64,000 bases of DNA, taken from NCBI GenBank assembly GCA_002105175.1, contig MCGE01000006.1:186001-250000 (forward strand), read 5' to 3'. The stretch is from Absidia repens (lineage: Eukaryota; Mucoromycota; Mucoromycetes; Mucorales; Cunninghamellaceae). Shown in pieces: positions 33,052 to 44,929 of this stretch. The position numbers and the translations under genes are program-made. Below the pieces are notes generated by a model. That model was given only the letters and a program-made list of their open reading frames with translations, ran no database searches and was not told the DNA's origin. How positions within the stretch are numbered: position 1 is the first letter of the stretch; each line of letters starts with the position of its first letter.

Positions 33052-36000
33052 CTAATTGGTGGATGGTTGTTGCTGGATTGTCTGTGCGAGTGCGCGAATG
33101 TTTGGGTCATAATGGTTCTATCACATAAAAAAAAAAGATAGAATATGTTATTTTAGTTAAAATTATTATCATCATCACCATCATCATCATCATCATCGGT
33201 AAGGTCTTAAATTTTACCTGGTAGAGGAATAGTTCATAAAGACTGGTGCCAAAAGGATTGCAAAGCTCGGGGTCTTCTAACAAAGGCATATAAATTCCTG
33301 TAGCAGCACGGTCTTCAGATTGGATCAAAGCATCGAGGCGAGGGTTTCTCTATTTGACAAAAAAAAAAAAAAAAAAAAAAAAAAATAGGTGAGTGAGCAA
33401 ATAGAGTGTTTCTTTTTTAATCAATGATCGCATTCATCACATTTACCTGTAACAATCGTTGTACAAGAATCAGACACCGAGACACCGTCTTGTTGGGCAT
33501 ATTCAGTGCTACCAAAGAAAATCGTTTGACAAAGGCGGCCAATCGATCTATAGGGATTTGCCGTTTCCTTAAAAACATCATTTCCAATCCACGGAGTAAA
33601 AGTTCAGCCTCGGAGTCGGCACCATCGGTCGCTGTCGTTTCCCCTGACCAGCCATCTTCCAATCGTGTTCTATACGTTGCCTTGAATAGAATCAAATAGA
33701 TTTCCTTGTAAAAATCCTTGAGATCGTAGTTTAATGCTTCACCTTGACCGGAGAGGAGTTCAAACGCTGTGGTAATACATAAGAGTCGTTTACGAGTACC
33801 AGCACCACCGCGAGTCGATAAGGATGTATCTTCCAGCTGATTCATAACGTCCCGAAGTGCATTTAATAAGTCATTGAAAAAGTCCACGTTGATCAAATGA
33901 GCGAATCTAATGATGATATAATACAGAAACTAGTAAGTAATTAAATCTACACAAATTTTGATTATCTTTCTACTTACCGAGCCAATCCATGTAGCACACC
34001 AGGCAACAGAGGTGATGATGATTGTTTCTTCAAGATACGGAAGTAAAAGGCAAATACTAATTTCAAAGTTTCGGTATGCTACAAGAAAAAAAATTAATGT
34101 TGTTGTCCACTGTATCCAATTCTTTGTTTTAAAATTATATTGTCACTTACGGTTTTGTCTTTTTCTTCTTTGCTGACAATGGCTTCGGCTTCTTGGAATT
34201 CCTTTTCAACTTCCTTCGTTTCCTTCATTGCCTTTCTTGCTTTCTTGGTCATAAATGGCTTGTCCTTGGCTTTTCGTTTCTTGGAATTTGAGCTATCTTT
34301 ATCGGAGGAGGAGGAGATGGGCGCCATTTCTTCCATTAGTCGCAAATGTAAGAAGATTTCAATCACCTTTTCATTGACAGCAAATCCCTTTGATTTGATC
34401 ATGCGAGTCATCATCTTGACAGCGTCCAAAGATATCCGTCCAGTTTCGTCTTCTTCAAGTAAACTGACAATCGCCTTGTAAGATAATTCCGCCATCTACA
34501 ATTAAATCAAAATTAGTTAAAGCCCTTGTTATATGATAAATAAAGTAGAAGTGTGCCTTACCTCATCCCATTGAAGTGTACTCATTCGAGCTACAATAGA
34601 CACCATGATCTCCAATCGGAAGTTGAAGTGAGGATGTGTTGTCAACAATTCGCAAAGACATCGAGTTGCTACGACCGCCATAGAAGCATCAATTTCTGTA
34701 TTTCGTTCTAGTGATAAAAAATAATCGTATCAGTACATCAATTAAATGGCACTTCACCCAGAATCCACTATTTTCATTTACTTGACAACAGCGCATTCAA
34801 GTCCTTCAAGTACAATCCATAGTTATGTAACAAAGCCTGTTCATATTGTCGAAGTTTCTTGACATCCTTAGTCACTTGTACTGCTGTTTCCTTTTCCGTC
34901 AGTGTTCGAATTCGGTAACTATATAACAATAATAATGATAAACGATTAGCCAAGAGAGACAAAAAAAAAAGAATGATATGCCTCTTCATCATATTTCAAA
35001 CCTACTTACCCAGGGATGATGTCCTTATACACTGCCAATTGAGCCAGAAGAGTCAACTTTTGTACAGTAGCATTGTCCGTTTTGTAAATGTCTCGGAATG
35101 CCCGCAATCTTCCAATCTAACCACCATCATCATAATAATAAAAGTCAAGTTCTGAAGAATTTAAGCAGTGGAGAAACGGGATAATACTTACGTTACTTTC
35201 CGGATCTTCCTGAAGGAGGGACGCCAAATTTGCAAGTTCTTCTTTCTTGGTCAATATCAATTGCTTTTTAGTGAGCACCGGTTGTTCATCCGCTTCCTCC
35301 ATCGTCACATCATCTACTTGTTCCTCTTCAGCAATGGTTTCCACCTTTTCTACTTGTTCGTCGTTTTCGTCAGCCGAGTGTTCTTCTTCTTCCTGTTGAG
35401 CCAGTTTGCCGCCAGGTAACTTGATGGGCAGTTTGTTGACATAATCCTTACGAGACCATTCAGCAGCTACTTTGCGAGGTTGTATTTCGTAATCCATTTC
35501 CATTTCATCATCATCCGAATGTTGTTGTTTCACTTGGTCCTTCTTCTTGTTGCCCTTTTTAACGGGATGCTGTCGCTGTTGTTGATCTTGTTCATCGTCA
35601 TCAGATAAATCACGCAGAAGATCCTGATCGTCGTCATTGTCATCACTGTCCATAGTGTCTTGAGCCACCGCCAGATCGTCATCGTAATCTTCTTCATCGG
35701 AGGAGGATAGATCGGTAGGTTCAGGAATACCTTCAAGTTTTTCGGCCTTGGAGAGGGAGGCAACCTTGGGTTTCTTGTCTTTCTTCGTGTTTCTATCAAA
35801 TAATAAACAAGCGATTAGTAGCCGAGAATGCTAAGATCATCCTCTGGGGTGAGAATGATCTCTATGTGGGGGAGGGGAGCTTACCTAGTCAATTCCTTGG
35901 TGTCCATTGATTGTAAGAAGCTTTGGAACCCTTCATTCTCGGCAAAGAATTCCATATCTTCGTCAGAGATCGCAATATCGTCTTCGTCTACCTCCGGTAC

Positions 36001-36236
36001 CGCCAGGAATTCCTTATTCTGTAATAAAGAATGGATAGCATTAGTGATCAGTGGATCATCGATCAAGTTTATATAAATATAGACATATCCTTTTTCCTTT
36101 TTTTGCTTGCCTTGGGTTGCTTTTTTGTTGCAGTTCCATTCTTGGCATTCACTGCTGGACGTCTAGATTTCGATCCTGAAGACGAGGGCTTGGGTGGTTT
36201 AGTGGTTTTCTTGACGTTGGACTTTTTAGAAGGCAT
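33052..36236 (-). CDS. nucleolar complex protein 3 (Noc3), 784 aa
   Basis: Eleven exons: 36236-36111, 36018-35885, 35792-35192, 35116-35010, 34918-34782, 34707-34562, 34495-34151, 34078-33978, 33906-33447, 33349-33218, 33117-33052; phases close. Noc3 works with Noc2 in 60S pre-ribosome maturation and, in yeast, pre-replicative complex loading. Basic Lys-rich N-terminus (nuclear/nucleolar signal), long acidic Asp/Glu-rich region (about 90-270), conserved Noc3 core with [13 protein letters not shown] and [14 protein letters not shown], lysine-rich insert [17 protein letters not shown], and a CBF/Mak21-type C-terminal region with [20 protein letters not shown]. The first intron uses a GC donor (AAG|GCAAGC, 36110-36019); no GT donor gives an open frame there. 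Length fits the family (yeast 663, human about 800). Confidence 0.92.
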
Positions 36237-37284
36237 TGAAAAAAAAAATTAGAGAAAGGGGAGAGGAAGTCGGCCTAAGAAAAAAAAAATAGGGAAATCT
36301 TTTTTTTTAACCGGTCACTGCAAAATTTTCGAAGCATTATTTGAATCTCCTACCGTCTCAATGTGCTCTTTCGGGGCGAATAAAAAATACTGTGTATATA
36401 CACTACTATATTATCGATATTACTATAGATAATAACATGCTCAAATTCTATTGCTGAAACAGAGACTCGTGTATTAGAAACCAACCAGATTTTCAATTTC
36501 TGATTTTTGGCGATTAAATAAATCCTTCGATATTGAAAACACATGATTATATATTTTCTGATGTATAATATACCTGTGGAAATGAATGGAAAATTTAATC
36601 GATAGTGTGAATTGATAGAGGAATAGCGAGAGCTGTAGAGATATAATTCATGTAACTGATATTATTATCATTAGTTAGAATTGCCATTGCTACCAGCTTT
36701 TTTTTTTTTTTGACCATCGAATATCAAATATGTTCACAAAGATAACGTCCTTGTAAAACAGCTGACGTCCCAATACGGTACTTCCTTCCAAATACAATAA
36801 AATTGAAATGCATTCTTGTTCACGGCAATCACATAATTGTCATAGACAACTTTTCCAAAACAATCAAGACCAATATTAGTACTAAAACCCGATTATCCTC
36901 AAAGAAGACGCCCTGATTTTTTATTGACTCTAATAAATCTAGAAATAAGGGTTCGTAGGGTGCATGTTTCAATAAATCAGAGGCCGTAAAATTAAATTTG
37001 GGTTAATCGGTGTATATACCAGACCGAATGCCCGCTTACTAGTTGAACTGAGAAAGGTGGAAAGCAGATTGGAGATTTTGGGAAATAAACAGTGTGCGCA
37101 CGAATGTGTTTGGAAGGAACATCCTTTAAAAAAGTGGAGTAGACTCATTTTAGCACACTAACTAAGCTCAAAGGATCTGAGAGGGATATTTGCATTGTTC
37201 TTCTAACATGTGCCTATTAGGCATAGTGTTATCGTAAGCGCAATGATTGGATGTAGTAACCTCTTTTTTCACGGTACACACACA

Positions 37285-37337
<53 letters not shown>

Positions 37338-37384
37338 TCATCAGCAAGGTAATCTTAACACGTAAGTGAGATAAAGGCAAAGAA
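36237..37384. other. intergenic, NOC3 upstream region
   Basis: Promoter side of NOC3 plus AT-rich DNA. Contains a compound (AC)n(AG)n microsatellite (37276-37334). A segment near 36880-37010 has no recognised similarity within the window. No credible gene. Confidence 0.5.
37276..37334. repeat. (AC)n(AG)n compound microsatellite
   Basis: About 13 AC units directly followed by about 16 AG units. It lies just left of repeat copy 3 and resembles the GAGAGA runs found inside or beside other copies of the same family. Confidence 0.9.
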
Positions 37385-37680
37385 ACAATACATATTTATT
37401 CAGATGTAGATATGGATATAAACTGTGAACTAACATTAAACTAGGCTAATGACACTATTCTAAGATGAGGCTAATCTAATGGAGGGTCCCGAAATCAAGA
37501 ATCCAAAATGAAAGGAGTTCCCCATGATGTTTGTATTGCATTTCTCAAAATGCCCCTGATTCAAGTTCTAATACTAGCTCAAGTCCATCATCACTTCATT
37601 GAAGTTTTAATGAAAGAGAAAGAGAAATGGCACTAAATAAATAAATATAGAAGCACGTGGGCGGAATATGAATATTCACA
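37385..37680 (+). repeat. dispersed repeat, copy 3 (short, diverged subfamily)
   Basis: Shares TTTATTCAGATGTAGATAT, GAATCCAAAATGAAAGGAGTTCCCCATG (core, 37499 on) and CACGTGGGCGG (CACGTG 37654-37659) with the longer copies. Between core and right end it instead carries TTCTAATACTAGCTCAAGTCC...TTCATTGAAGTTTTAATGAAA, which is matched by the fragment at 49366-49510, so two subfamilies exist. Confidence 0.7.
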
Positions 37681-37996
37681 CGATCCTTTTTTTTTCGACG
37701 ACGCCCTCAGCACGATAGTTGATTCCCAAGGTGCTGCCCACCAAATGCGAAGAGATGGCCTCGTCTAATCCTGTCCCATAAAACCCACACCAGAAAAAGA
37801 AATTGACATGCAGTAACTTGAATATTTCCCGAAGCTCCAGATGTGCCCTAGAGCGTTTATTTGTGTAAAATAAATAACGAAGAAACCAAAACTAACTAGA
37901 TGCAAAATGAATTGTAAACTAAACAAAGATAAATATACGGGTGAAAAAGGGAGTATAAAAAGCTATCAAAATGGAGTGGAAAGGGGATAATAATAA
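37681..37996. other. 3' flank of transporter gene
   Basis: 316 bases between repeat copy 3 and the stop of the SLC35F6-like gene. Has a minus-strand poly(A) signal candidate (TTTATT, about 37856-37862) about 135 bases past the stop. Nothing else. Confidence 0.45.
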
Positions 37997-38946
37997 TCAA
38001 GACAATAAAGGTGCCCGTTCACTATTCCCATCGTTTCGCCAAAATTGCTGACGAATGGCTGTCTTGACCGCGGAAAACACACCGTTGAATAAGAATACAC
38101 CAATGATCAAAATAAAAAATCCAAAAAGTTGAACCCAAGAGAATGAATCATAACCATAATGAGCAGCAATCACCCAGATCAATGTGGTTCTAAAAAGTAA
38201 AGTCATACAGTGAATAAAGGTATATTTTGCGCGTACCGCTTTTTTTTTTAGTGAATTACCTGATAGCATCCAGTACACTTCGGCCTGGGATTCCTATAGG
38301 AGTGCTTACTGCCAAGCCAAAGAAGTTAAAGATGGCAACCATTAGTGCAAGTACAATCGCCGACTGCCATAAATCATATGAGTTGATGAGTTGCGAGACA
38401 CCTGTCTTAATATCAAAGACTGAGCCTGCAGCTGAAGGACTAAATACCGCCACCACCAAGGCTATACCAAGAAGCAAAGTACCAAAAATACCTTCAATTC
38501 CCATGGCACGAACAGGATCTAGTTGATAGCGGTCCATCAAGTATTCTTCTAAGATAAATTGACCAGCCACAAATACTTGTGAGAAGAGTAACAATAAAGG
38601 GCCCATCCAATGCGATTCGCCATCATCGTCTACCACTGACGAGGCACCCGATGATGTAACAACAGCGTGATAAGAAATAATTCCAATGCCTCCAAGGATA
38701 GCAAGTACGGACACCCATTCGTGACCCAAGAAGCGTCGAGATAAAAACAGAAAGCTAAACACAGCCGAAAATCCAACTATACTGCTTCGTACCATTTGGA
38801 ACACAGATGGCGTACTGTATATCAGTCCAAAATTGAGCATCTATGTATTGTATCAATAATAAAGGATAAGCAAAGGAGTGTGTGTAACGCAACAAAAAAG
38901 AATGGGATGGGAGCACAAAAAAAAACAGAGCAAAGCATCATCACAC

Positions 38947-38992
<46 letters not shown>

Positions 38993-39477
38993 GGGTAGAG
39001 AAAAAAACCCAGCCCCAACTTACCGTGGTTGAAATAAGATCGCATGCACTAGGAATAATAAACCATATCCCAGACCAAAACCAAGTAGATGAGCGTTGAA
39101 TGGACCATTCATTTCCGTCTTCTTCCTGTTGTTGCCTATTGATTTGTACGGAGTCCAATAATGACCGATCCACCCAAGAAGACGCTTTGCTGACCACCTG
39201 AATACCAAAGATACATATAATTTCACCAAAAAATATCATCACCGTTTGAAGAAGAGGTTGAGAGAAAAAGTGGTGTTCTCCATCGACATCATGATGGTCT
39301 TGATAACTAAGAATCAATGGTATCGAAACCCCTATCAAAAAAATAAAAAGTAAAGAAAGTCAGTACTCCAGTTCGTCACCTGCCTCCCATTTCTCTTTTG
39401 GCGTGTCTTGGGTATATTTGAATCTTACCGGATATCAATAAACCAAGTATAAGGAAGGAGGTATGAACTACCGACAT
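37997..39477 (-). CDS. SLC35F6-like drug/metabolite-superfamily transporter, 376 aa
   Basis: Four exons: 39477-39429, 39331-39024, 38840-38260, 38189-37997; phases close. Multi-pass membrane protein of the nucleotide-sugar transporter-like/EamA superfamily. About ten hydrophobic segments are visible: the N-terminal one split by the first intron (SFLILGLLIS...GVSIPL), then VMIFFGEIICIFGIQVV, FIIPSACDLISTT, the family block MLNFGLIYSTPSVFQMVRSS, VLAILGGIGIISYHA, LLLLFSQVFVAGQFILEEYL, GIFGTLLLGIALVVAVFSP, VLALMVAIFNFFGLAVS and the last pair near LFGFFILIIGVFLFNGV. The C-terminus ends in RAPLLS, a possible dileucine sorting motif. SLC35F6 in animals is lysosomal/mitochondrial; substrate unknown. 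The second intron contains a 43-nt poly-A. Confidence 0.88.
38948..38990. repeat. poly-A tract (43 nt) in transporter intron 2
   Basis: Uninterrupted A run on the plus strand, so T on the coding strand, inside intron 39023-38841. Length in the assembly may be unreliable. Confidence 0.9.
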
Positions 39478-39894
39478 TGCTTGACAATAGAAGGACGAAA
39501 GAAAAGAAAAGGGAAAGAAAATAAAATCCAATTTTATATAAAAAATAAAGGAATATGTGAGAAAGCTGCAACTCCGCTGTGAAGCATGGGCATCCCAAAT
39601 TGGGTATCGCCACACCTATGATACAAAGAAATAAATATCAACAACAAGACATACGACACCAACATTTATGTAATGTACAGTACATAATGGGGAAATATAT
39701 AAACAAAGAACCATAATTTTATTTTTAAAAAACGATAATAGGAAAAGGAAGAGAGAGGGGGACGGGATATAAATGGCTGCCAAAAAGAAAAAAAAAAAAA
39801 AAAAAAAAGGGGAAGGGGGATGTATCAATGTGCGTTGGGTGTAGTGATTTCATCATAATATATATAAAGTAAAAAAAGACGAGAACAGCTAAGC
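39478..39894. promoter_or_regulatory. transporter upstream region / ISU1 3' flank
   Basis: 417 bases between co-directional genes. Contains poly-A near 39788-39808 and a minus-strand TTTATT-type signal candidate near 39718. No defined regulatory motif. Confidence 0.4.
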
Positions 39895-40655
39895 CTAAGC
39901 GGTAGCATCGGCCACCGGACGTCTGGACCTGTAATCCTTGATAGCAGATTTGATAGCATCTTCAGCAAGCACTATACCAAAAGAAGAATAAAACGCATTG
40001 TTAGTATGTCTTTGGCCCAGAGAATTATATCATTACCACTTACTTGAGCAATGAAGTTTTACAGGCGGTAAGCTCAATTCCTTGGCTATTTCCGTATTCT
40101 TGATTGCACCTGCCTGTTCCAAAGTCATGCCACGTACACGTTCAGTCATAAAGCTGCTTGACGCTATAGCTGAGCCGCAGCCAAAGGTCTTGAATTTGAC
40201 ATCACTAATCTTGCCCGTTGCGTCGTCCACTTGAATCTGAAGCTTCATCACATCACCGCACGCCGGTGCACCAACCAACCCAGTGCCAATATCAGTGCTT
40301 CCTTTAGGGAAGGAGCCCACATTGCGAGGTCGTTCATAATGGTCAATTACCTAAATAAACAAAAAGTATTGGGGAGTTTGTTAATCGTGCTTTGTTCACC
40401 TTTATGTATTCGTACAATGGACTAATTTACCTTATCGTGGTAAAATCGGGTACCATGAAAGCCAAAGGTCTTTGAATAACTTGAGTAGCTTTGCTGAAAG
40501 TATTGAAGGTTGTTCGTAACATATTGGATATTTGTCTGTAAAAAAAAGTAAAAAGTAAAAAAAGAATTTAAAATTCTAAATTCTGTAAATTTATATGTGA
40601 AAAAAAAAAAGAATGTTTCCTTTGACATTGACCAATGATACTGTTTTTTGAGCAT
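39895..40655 (-). CDS. ISU1: mitochondrial Fe-S cluster scaffold IscU/Isu1 (N-terminus unresolved)
   Basis: Mature part is clear: first coding exon ends at 40431 with FYHDK, then 40350-40044 and 39971-39895, phases closing. Scaffold for [2Fe-2S] assembly in the mitochondrial matrix. Seen: KVIDHYERPRNVGSF, GTGLVGAPACGDVMKLQI (Cys ligand 1 and Asp), FKTFGCGSAIASSS (Cys 2), the LPPVKLHC chaperone-binding segment with Cys 3, and SMLAEDAIKSAIKDY. The 5' end conflicts. The frame of FYHDK has no ATG until 40628/40655, reached only through a Phe-rich poly-U-encoded stretch. A textbook presequence (MLRTTFNTFSKATQVIQRPL, ATG near 40523) lies in another frame. The start given is only the furthest in-frame ATG. 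Gene identity is firm; the first exon is not. Confidence 0.85.
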
Positions 40656-40856
40656 ATGATTAAGGGCGCTAGCACCAAACTCAGAGACACTACTACAAGA
40701 CTAATCCATATGTCAAAATGCAAAGTCAACTGACCTCCGAATCATAAAAAAACAACTAGGAAATGATGACAATGATGATGAATAAAATATATCCAATTCT
40801 TTATTCAAATACTGAGTAAAGTAATAAAATCAAATAAAGGGGGAAAATGACTAGAT

Positions 40857-41568
40857 TTAGATAGTGGAAGGATAAAGCATCTATAATAGTAAAGAAAATA
40901 AGGTGATAATTAGTTTCTGTCAAAAATCCATTTCAAGCACACACATGTAACTATTATTTTGATCCTCTTACCACACGAACGGAGGCTCCGAAAGACTTGG
41001 GAGGCAAGTTGTTGCGGAAACGGGCCTTGACGACACCGTTGGTACCATGGGTACGAGCAATACGACCCCAGATGACACGGACCTTGGAACCATTGACTTC
41101 ACGCTTGGCACGGTAGACATAGGCAATACGCTTACCGAGGTAGAATTGAGCATCCTTGGTGGTTTGGACACCTTCGACTTGGATAAGAGAGGTGTTGGGG
41201 TTTTGGTTGCGCTTGGCACGTTCGTAACCTAAAACACGGCCCTTGCTGTAAAGACTATAGTAATAATAATAATAAACATGTCAGTATCATATTTATACTC
41301 TTTGTATAAAAACGAATATACAAGTGATCAAAGAAACGATAGACAATCCTTTGATTCAGTCCCATAGTGTCCCTTCTTTTCTCTCTTCCCCACTGCCCCT
41401 TTTGTACCCATATCTCTGTTTTGTCTACCCATCCATCCATCCATCCATCCATCCATTTAATCCAATCATCCATCTGTCTATCGTTTCCATTTCAATCCAT
41501 CCGCAGATAGAGATTGTATATCGTATCCATATCGTTTTGATATAATGAAATATTTACCGGTCAGACAT
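40857..41568 (-). CDS. 60S ribosomal protein eL33 (L35Ae family), 105 aa
   Basis: Three exons: 41568-41558 (only 11 nt, MSD and part of Arg), 41254-40972, 40880-40857; phases close to 106 codons. Component of the large ribosomal subunit. Family blocks seen: [91 protein letters not shown], ending in YPSTI (usually YPSRI). Length equals the eukaryotic family. The tiny first exon and last 8-codon exon are typical of fungal ribosomal protein genes. Intron 1 carries a (CCAT)n tetranucleotide run (about 41428-41456). Confidence 0.96.
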
Positions 41569-41846
41569 ATCAAACTAGACGAAGAAAAGGAGGGTTATTT
41601 GCATTTTGATACAAGCTCAGAACTTTTAATTCAAGTTTTTGACCTGGATTATTTACACTCCGCTTCCCCCTGAATTCCATTGCCAGTTCTAAGACTGGTC
41701 ATATCCCGCTGAAAGTCCATCATAACAATAAAAAAAAAAGATACATATATTTTTATATAATGTTTATTAGCTAAAAATACAACACAAAATAACCAGCAAT
41801 TCTACAAAAAATAATGCTATACTACTAATGATATAAAAGTGGATAA

Positions 41847-44800
41847 CTAACTAGTATGCTTGTAAACTTCCCGCACTAACATAGCCGCTACATCGAGGTC
41901 ACTCCAGTAGTTCAGATGGACACTAAGCGCACTAAAATAAGAGTTTTCCAGGATACCTTCTTGAAGACAAAAATCCACCCGGCCCATCTTGGGATTCAGC
42001 ATGGCCAATTTTTTAGCGCCTATCGATTTGGATCCACTGTAACTGCCCATTTCAATCTTATCCGACCCAGAAGTAGAAGACATTTCAGTGGGAGATCTTG
42101 TTGTTGATCCATCTTCCGTCACAGTGTTGCCATTTTGATCCACTTTATTGTTGAACCCCAATCCCCGCATAATTAAACTGTTGGTCCAATTGGATTTGAA
42201 TGTATCGAAGAAAGCACCAGCGCTTCTGGCTATTCCAGATCCCATGTTCAACCCGGCATCAAGCACACCTTTTAAACCTCCCTTGATGTAAGGAATCGGT
42301 ACAGGTTTTTCTTTGGCACCGTAATGTCTAGCAATCAAAGGCTCCAATCGATAAGCTACAGGATCAGACTATGAACGAGAAAGAAGAAGAAAAAGACAAT
42401 CGAATCGGGTCATAAAATTCAATTATTTTGTATATTTTCGATACTTACATTATGGAAGATATTGTAGAGGTTTTCCACAGCAGGATAGTAATAAGAGATA
42501 GGAGTGTCATGGCTGCCATCCATCAGAGTCGCAGTGCTTTGTTCCCATTCAGACATACCGCCTTGAGCCAAAGCATTTCTTGATGAGATCTTGAAACCAC
42601 GGAGGAGCAGGAGAATACCCAATGGTGATCCCACAGCAAAAAAGTTTTCCACCGTAAACAGTAACGATGGTGCCTTTTTTTCCAATGGTAAAGGGAGTCG
42701 ATCCTTCGATTTGGCATATTTTTCTTGAGTAGGTGTCATTGGCTGCGTGCTGAGGATATCGAAGGCCAGGAGAGACTATAAAACATAATAAATAAATAAA
42801 AAGTCGGGGTTAGTCTATCTTCCCAGTCTCAAAGTGAATGTGTTCATGAAATCTCCATTTCTATGCTTTACCCCTAACGAGTGACCAAGAATGGACACCT
42901 TGCCGTTGTTCTTGGTGAAATCAGGATTGCGTTCAATAAATAACTTGTACACCCGATTGATTTCATTGGTAATAATAACTGTCATTTGATCACGATATTT
43001 TTGAGTCATATAGAGGGGGACTATTTAAAATATATAAAAAGAGGCATTGCTTGAGAATCGATATTGCGCAAATCCTAGTTTTTTTTCGCACTTACTATCC
43101 AAGAATACATCAGACACCAGCATACGGTACATAGGAATGCCTTCCAAAGTAATCTCGTCCAAAGTAGGACAGCCGTCTTCCCCACCACGCATTCCCATAT
43201 CTGCCTCCGCACCTTCTTCATCACTTGCCATACCAAACGTGATGCTCTTTCGCCATAAAATAGGTAACACTTGAATGCCATTATCTCGAGGGGATTTGGA
43301 CGATGTGTCGTTGACCAAAGAATAGCACGTTTTCATGGTATTTCGCAGTACATTGACATCTATATCCAAAATAATCGAAACAATGAGCATGATTTCCTTG
43401 TTTGTTGTTTATTCGTAATATCACACCTTCCCCCCCCCTCCGTTTTCTTTTCTGTTTCATTTACCATGCACAAACGTTTGCCCAAATCGTTCCGTCAACT
43501 TTTGACCAATGCTAAAATAGAAAAAATCGGCATCAGTAATAAATCATTTTTATTCACCACTGCATCCCCTCCTTATGATCTTACCCATGGACAGCAAAGA
43601 TAACATGGTCAATTTTCCTGTTTTCGCCTTCACTTTTTTCATTATCATAATCATCTGTGTATGGTTGGGTGATTTCTTCTTCCGTTTGTTCATGGTCGGC
43701 AAGGTCTCTTTCTTGATCCTTATGCTCTTCTTTGGTTGGTTTTGAGGCTGCTGATGTCTTTTTGGTTTGCTTGTTATCGCCTTGTTGTTGTTCCACTTGA
43801 AGATAGCCACGTAATAATCGAGTACCACCGAGATTTTGTGAATTGGTAAGTTTGGTGATGATACTTTTGGCAAGCTTACTACTAGCTGTGTCACTATTGT
43901 CCAATAAAAATAATAAAAATAATAAAATCAGCATCATAAGGTAAGTGCTAATACAGATGAGCGTTCTCTTCTCTTTATTTACACCAATGACTTACTATAA
44001 TAACCAAGCGGTACTTTCACCAGTATAAACAACGTATTGTTCAAGATAAGCACCCAATAAATTCCATTGCTTTTCCACTGGCTGAGATTCCAAAACCGTC
44101 TTTAATTTTGATTCTTCGTAAGCAGAGGTGGATTCGATGGACGACATTGTATTGTCTGCCTTGGTGTCCGCAGGGTCTTCTGATGAAGATTCTTCGATGA
44201 TATAAGGTTTGTATTTGCTGAAATCCCCCCCCAAAAAAAACATACCTAGTGAGTCAAATGGATCTAATACAAGAGATTATCTTTGTACTTACTGGTATCC
44301 AATTTCAATTTGTTCTGCTAAATTTTCTTCACATGGTACCCATTTTGATCCGTCGCCTTGAATAAACCATGTCGCCCTGCGGATTTCGAAGATCGGTCCT
44401 TCCCAGTAGATAGGCCCAATGGTACGTTTTTCAACATCGACCTCGAATAAATAGTCTTCATTGACAGGTACTTTGGCACCCCTGATATCATCCTGATAAA
44501 AAACGTATTGATTATTTACAACTGGCATTTGACGAAGCCTGTATTTGTTTTACCTGATAAGCCTTTTCAATAGCGGAAGAGTCACGCACCGAAAAAGGAA
44601 CCCAAGTTTTCGGCGACGCCTTTGGTTTGGAAGGTGTTGTTGTTGTTGACGTCGATGAGGAGGAAGTGGATGACCTTGACGCAGTTTTCGCAGCTTTTTC
44701 TTGCCTAATGGTAACTGGATCGACAATAGGGGCATCAGACGCATGAAACCTATATTGAGAAAGTGGACATCTGATTAGTCTACTTATTGTTCCAGTAACG

Positions 44801-44929
44801 GGAAATATCGCCCTTTTTGTTAGATTTATTTTACCACTGCGCGATTAAAGGAGGAGCATTAGGATCAAGGGCTGGGTTCGTTGACGGATGTTTTCGCTGG
44901 GGTTGTATGCTTTGATTGGAGACGGTCAT
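41847..44929 (-). CDS. DDHD-domain phospholipase A1 (PA-PLA1/Ddl1-like), 776 aa
   Basis: Ten exons: 44929-44835, 44749-44554, 44492-44293, 44217-43996, 43893-43585, 43511-43465, 43359-43096, 43020-42872, 42775-42449, 42368-41847; phases close. Intracellular phospholipase A1 acting on phosphatidic acid and mitochondrial phospholipids. N-terminal block WVPFSVRDSSAIEKAYQ and a WWE-like ATWFIQGDGSKWVPCEENL; HVIFAVHGIGQKLTERF; VQVLP-type IQVLPILWRKSI; nucleophile elbow GHSLG with Ser492 (spliced across two exons with SLLAFDIL); VENFFAVGSPLGI; and the C-terminal DDHD region with SDPVAYRLEPL, RVDFCLQE and SVHLNYWSDLDVA. The third exon needs a 61-nt intron (44553-44493, acceptor TTTTTTATCAG); a 15-nt alternative breaks the frame. 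Human DDHD1/DDHD2 are the named relatives. Confidence 0.93.

Noticed and set aside
44539..44553. 15-nt intron GTAAAACAAATACAG in the phospholipase gene
   Set aside because: Too short to splice and leads straight into a stop; using the acceptor TTTTTTATCAG 61 nt from the donor keeps the frame and the conserved block.
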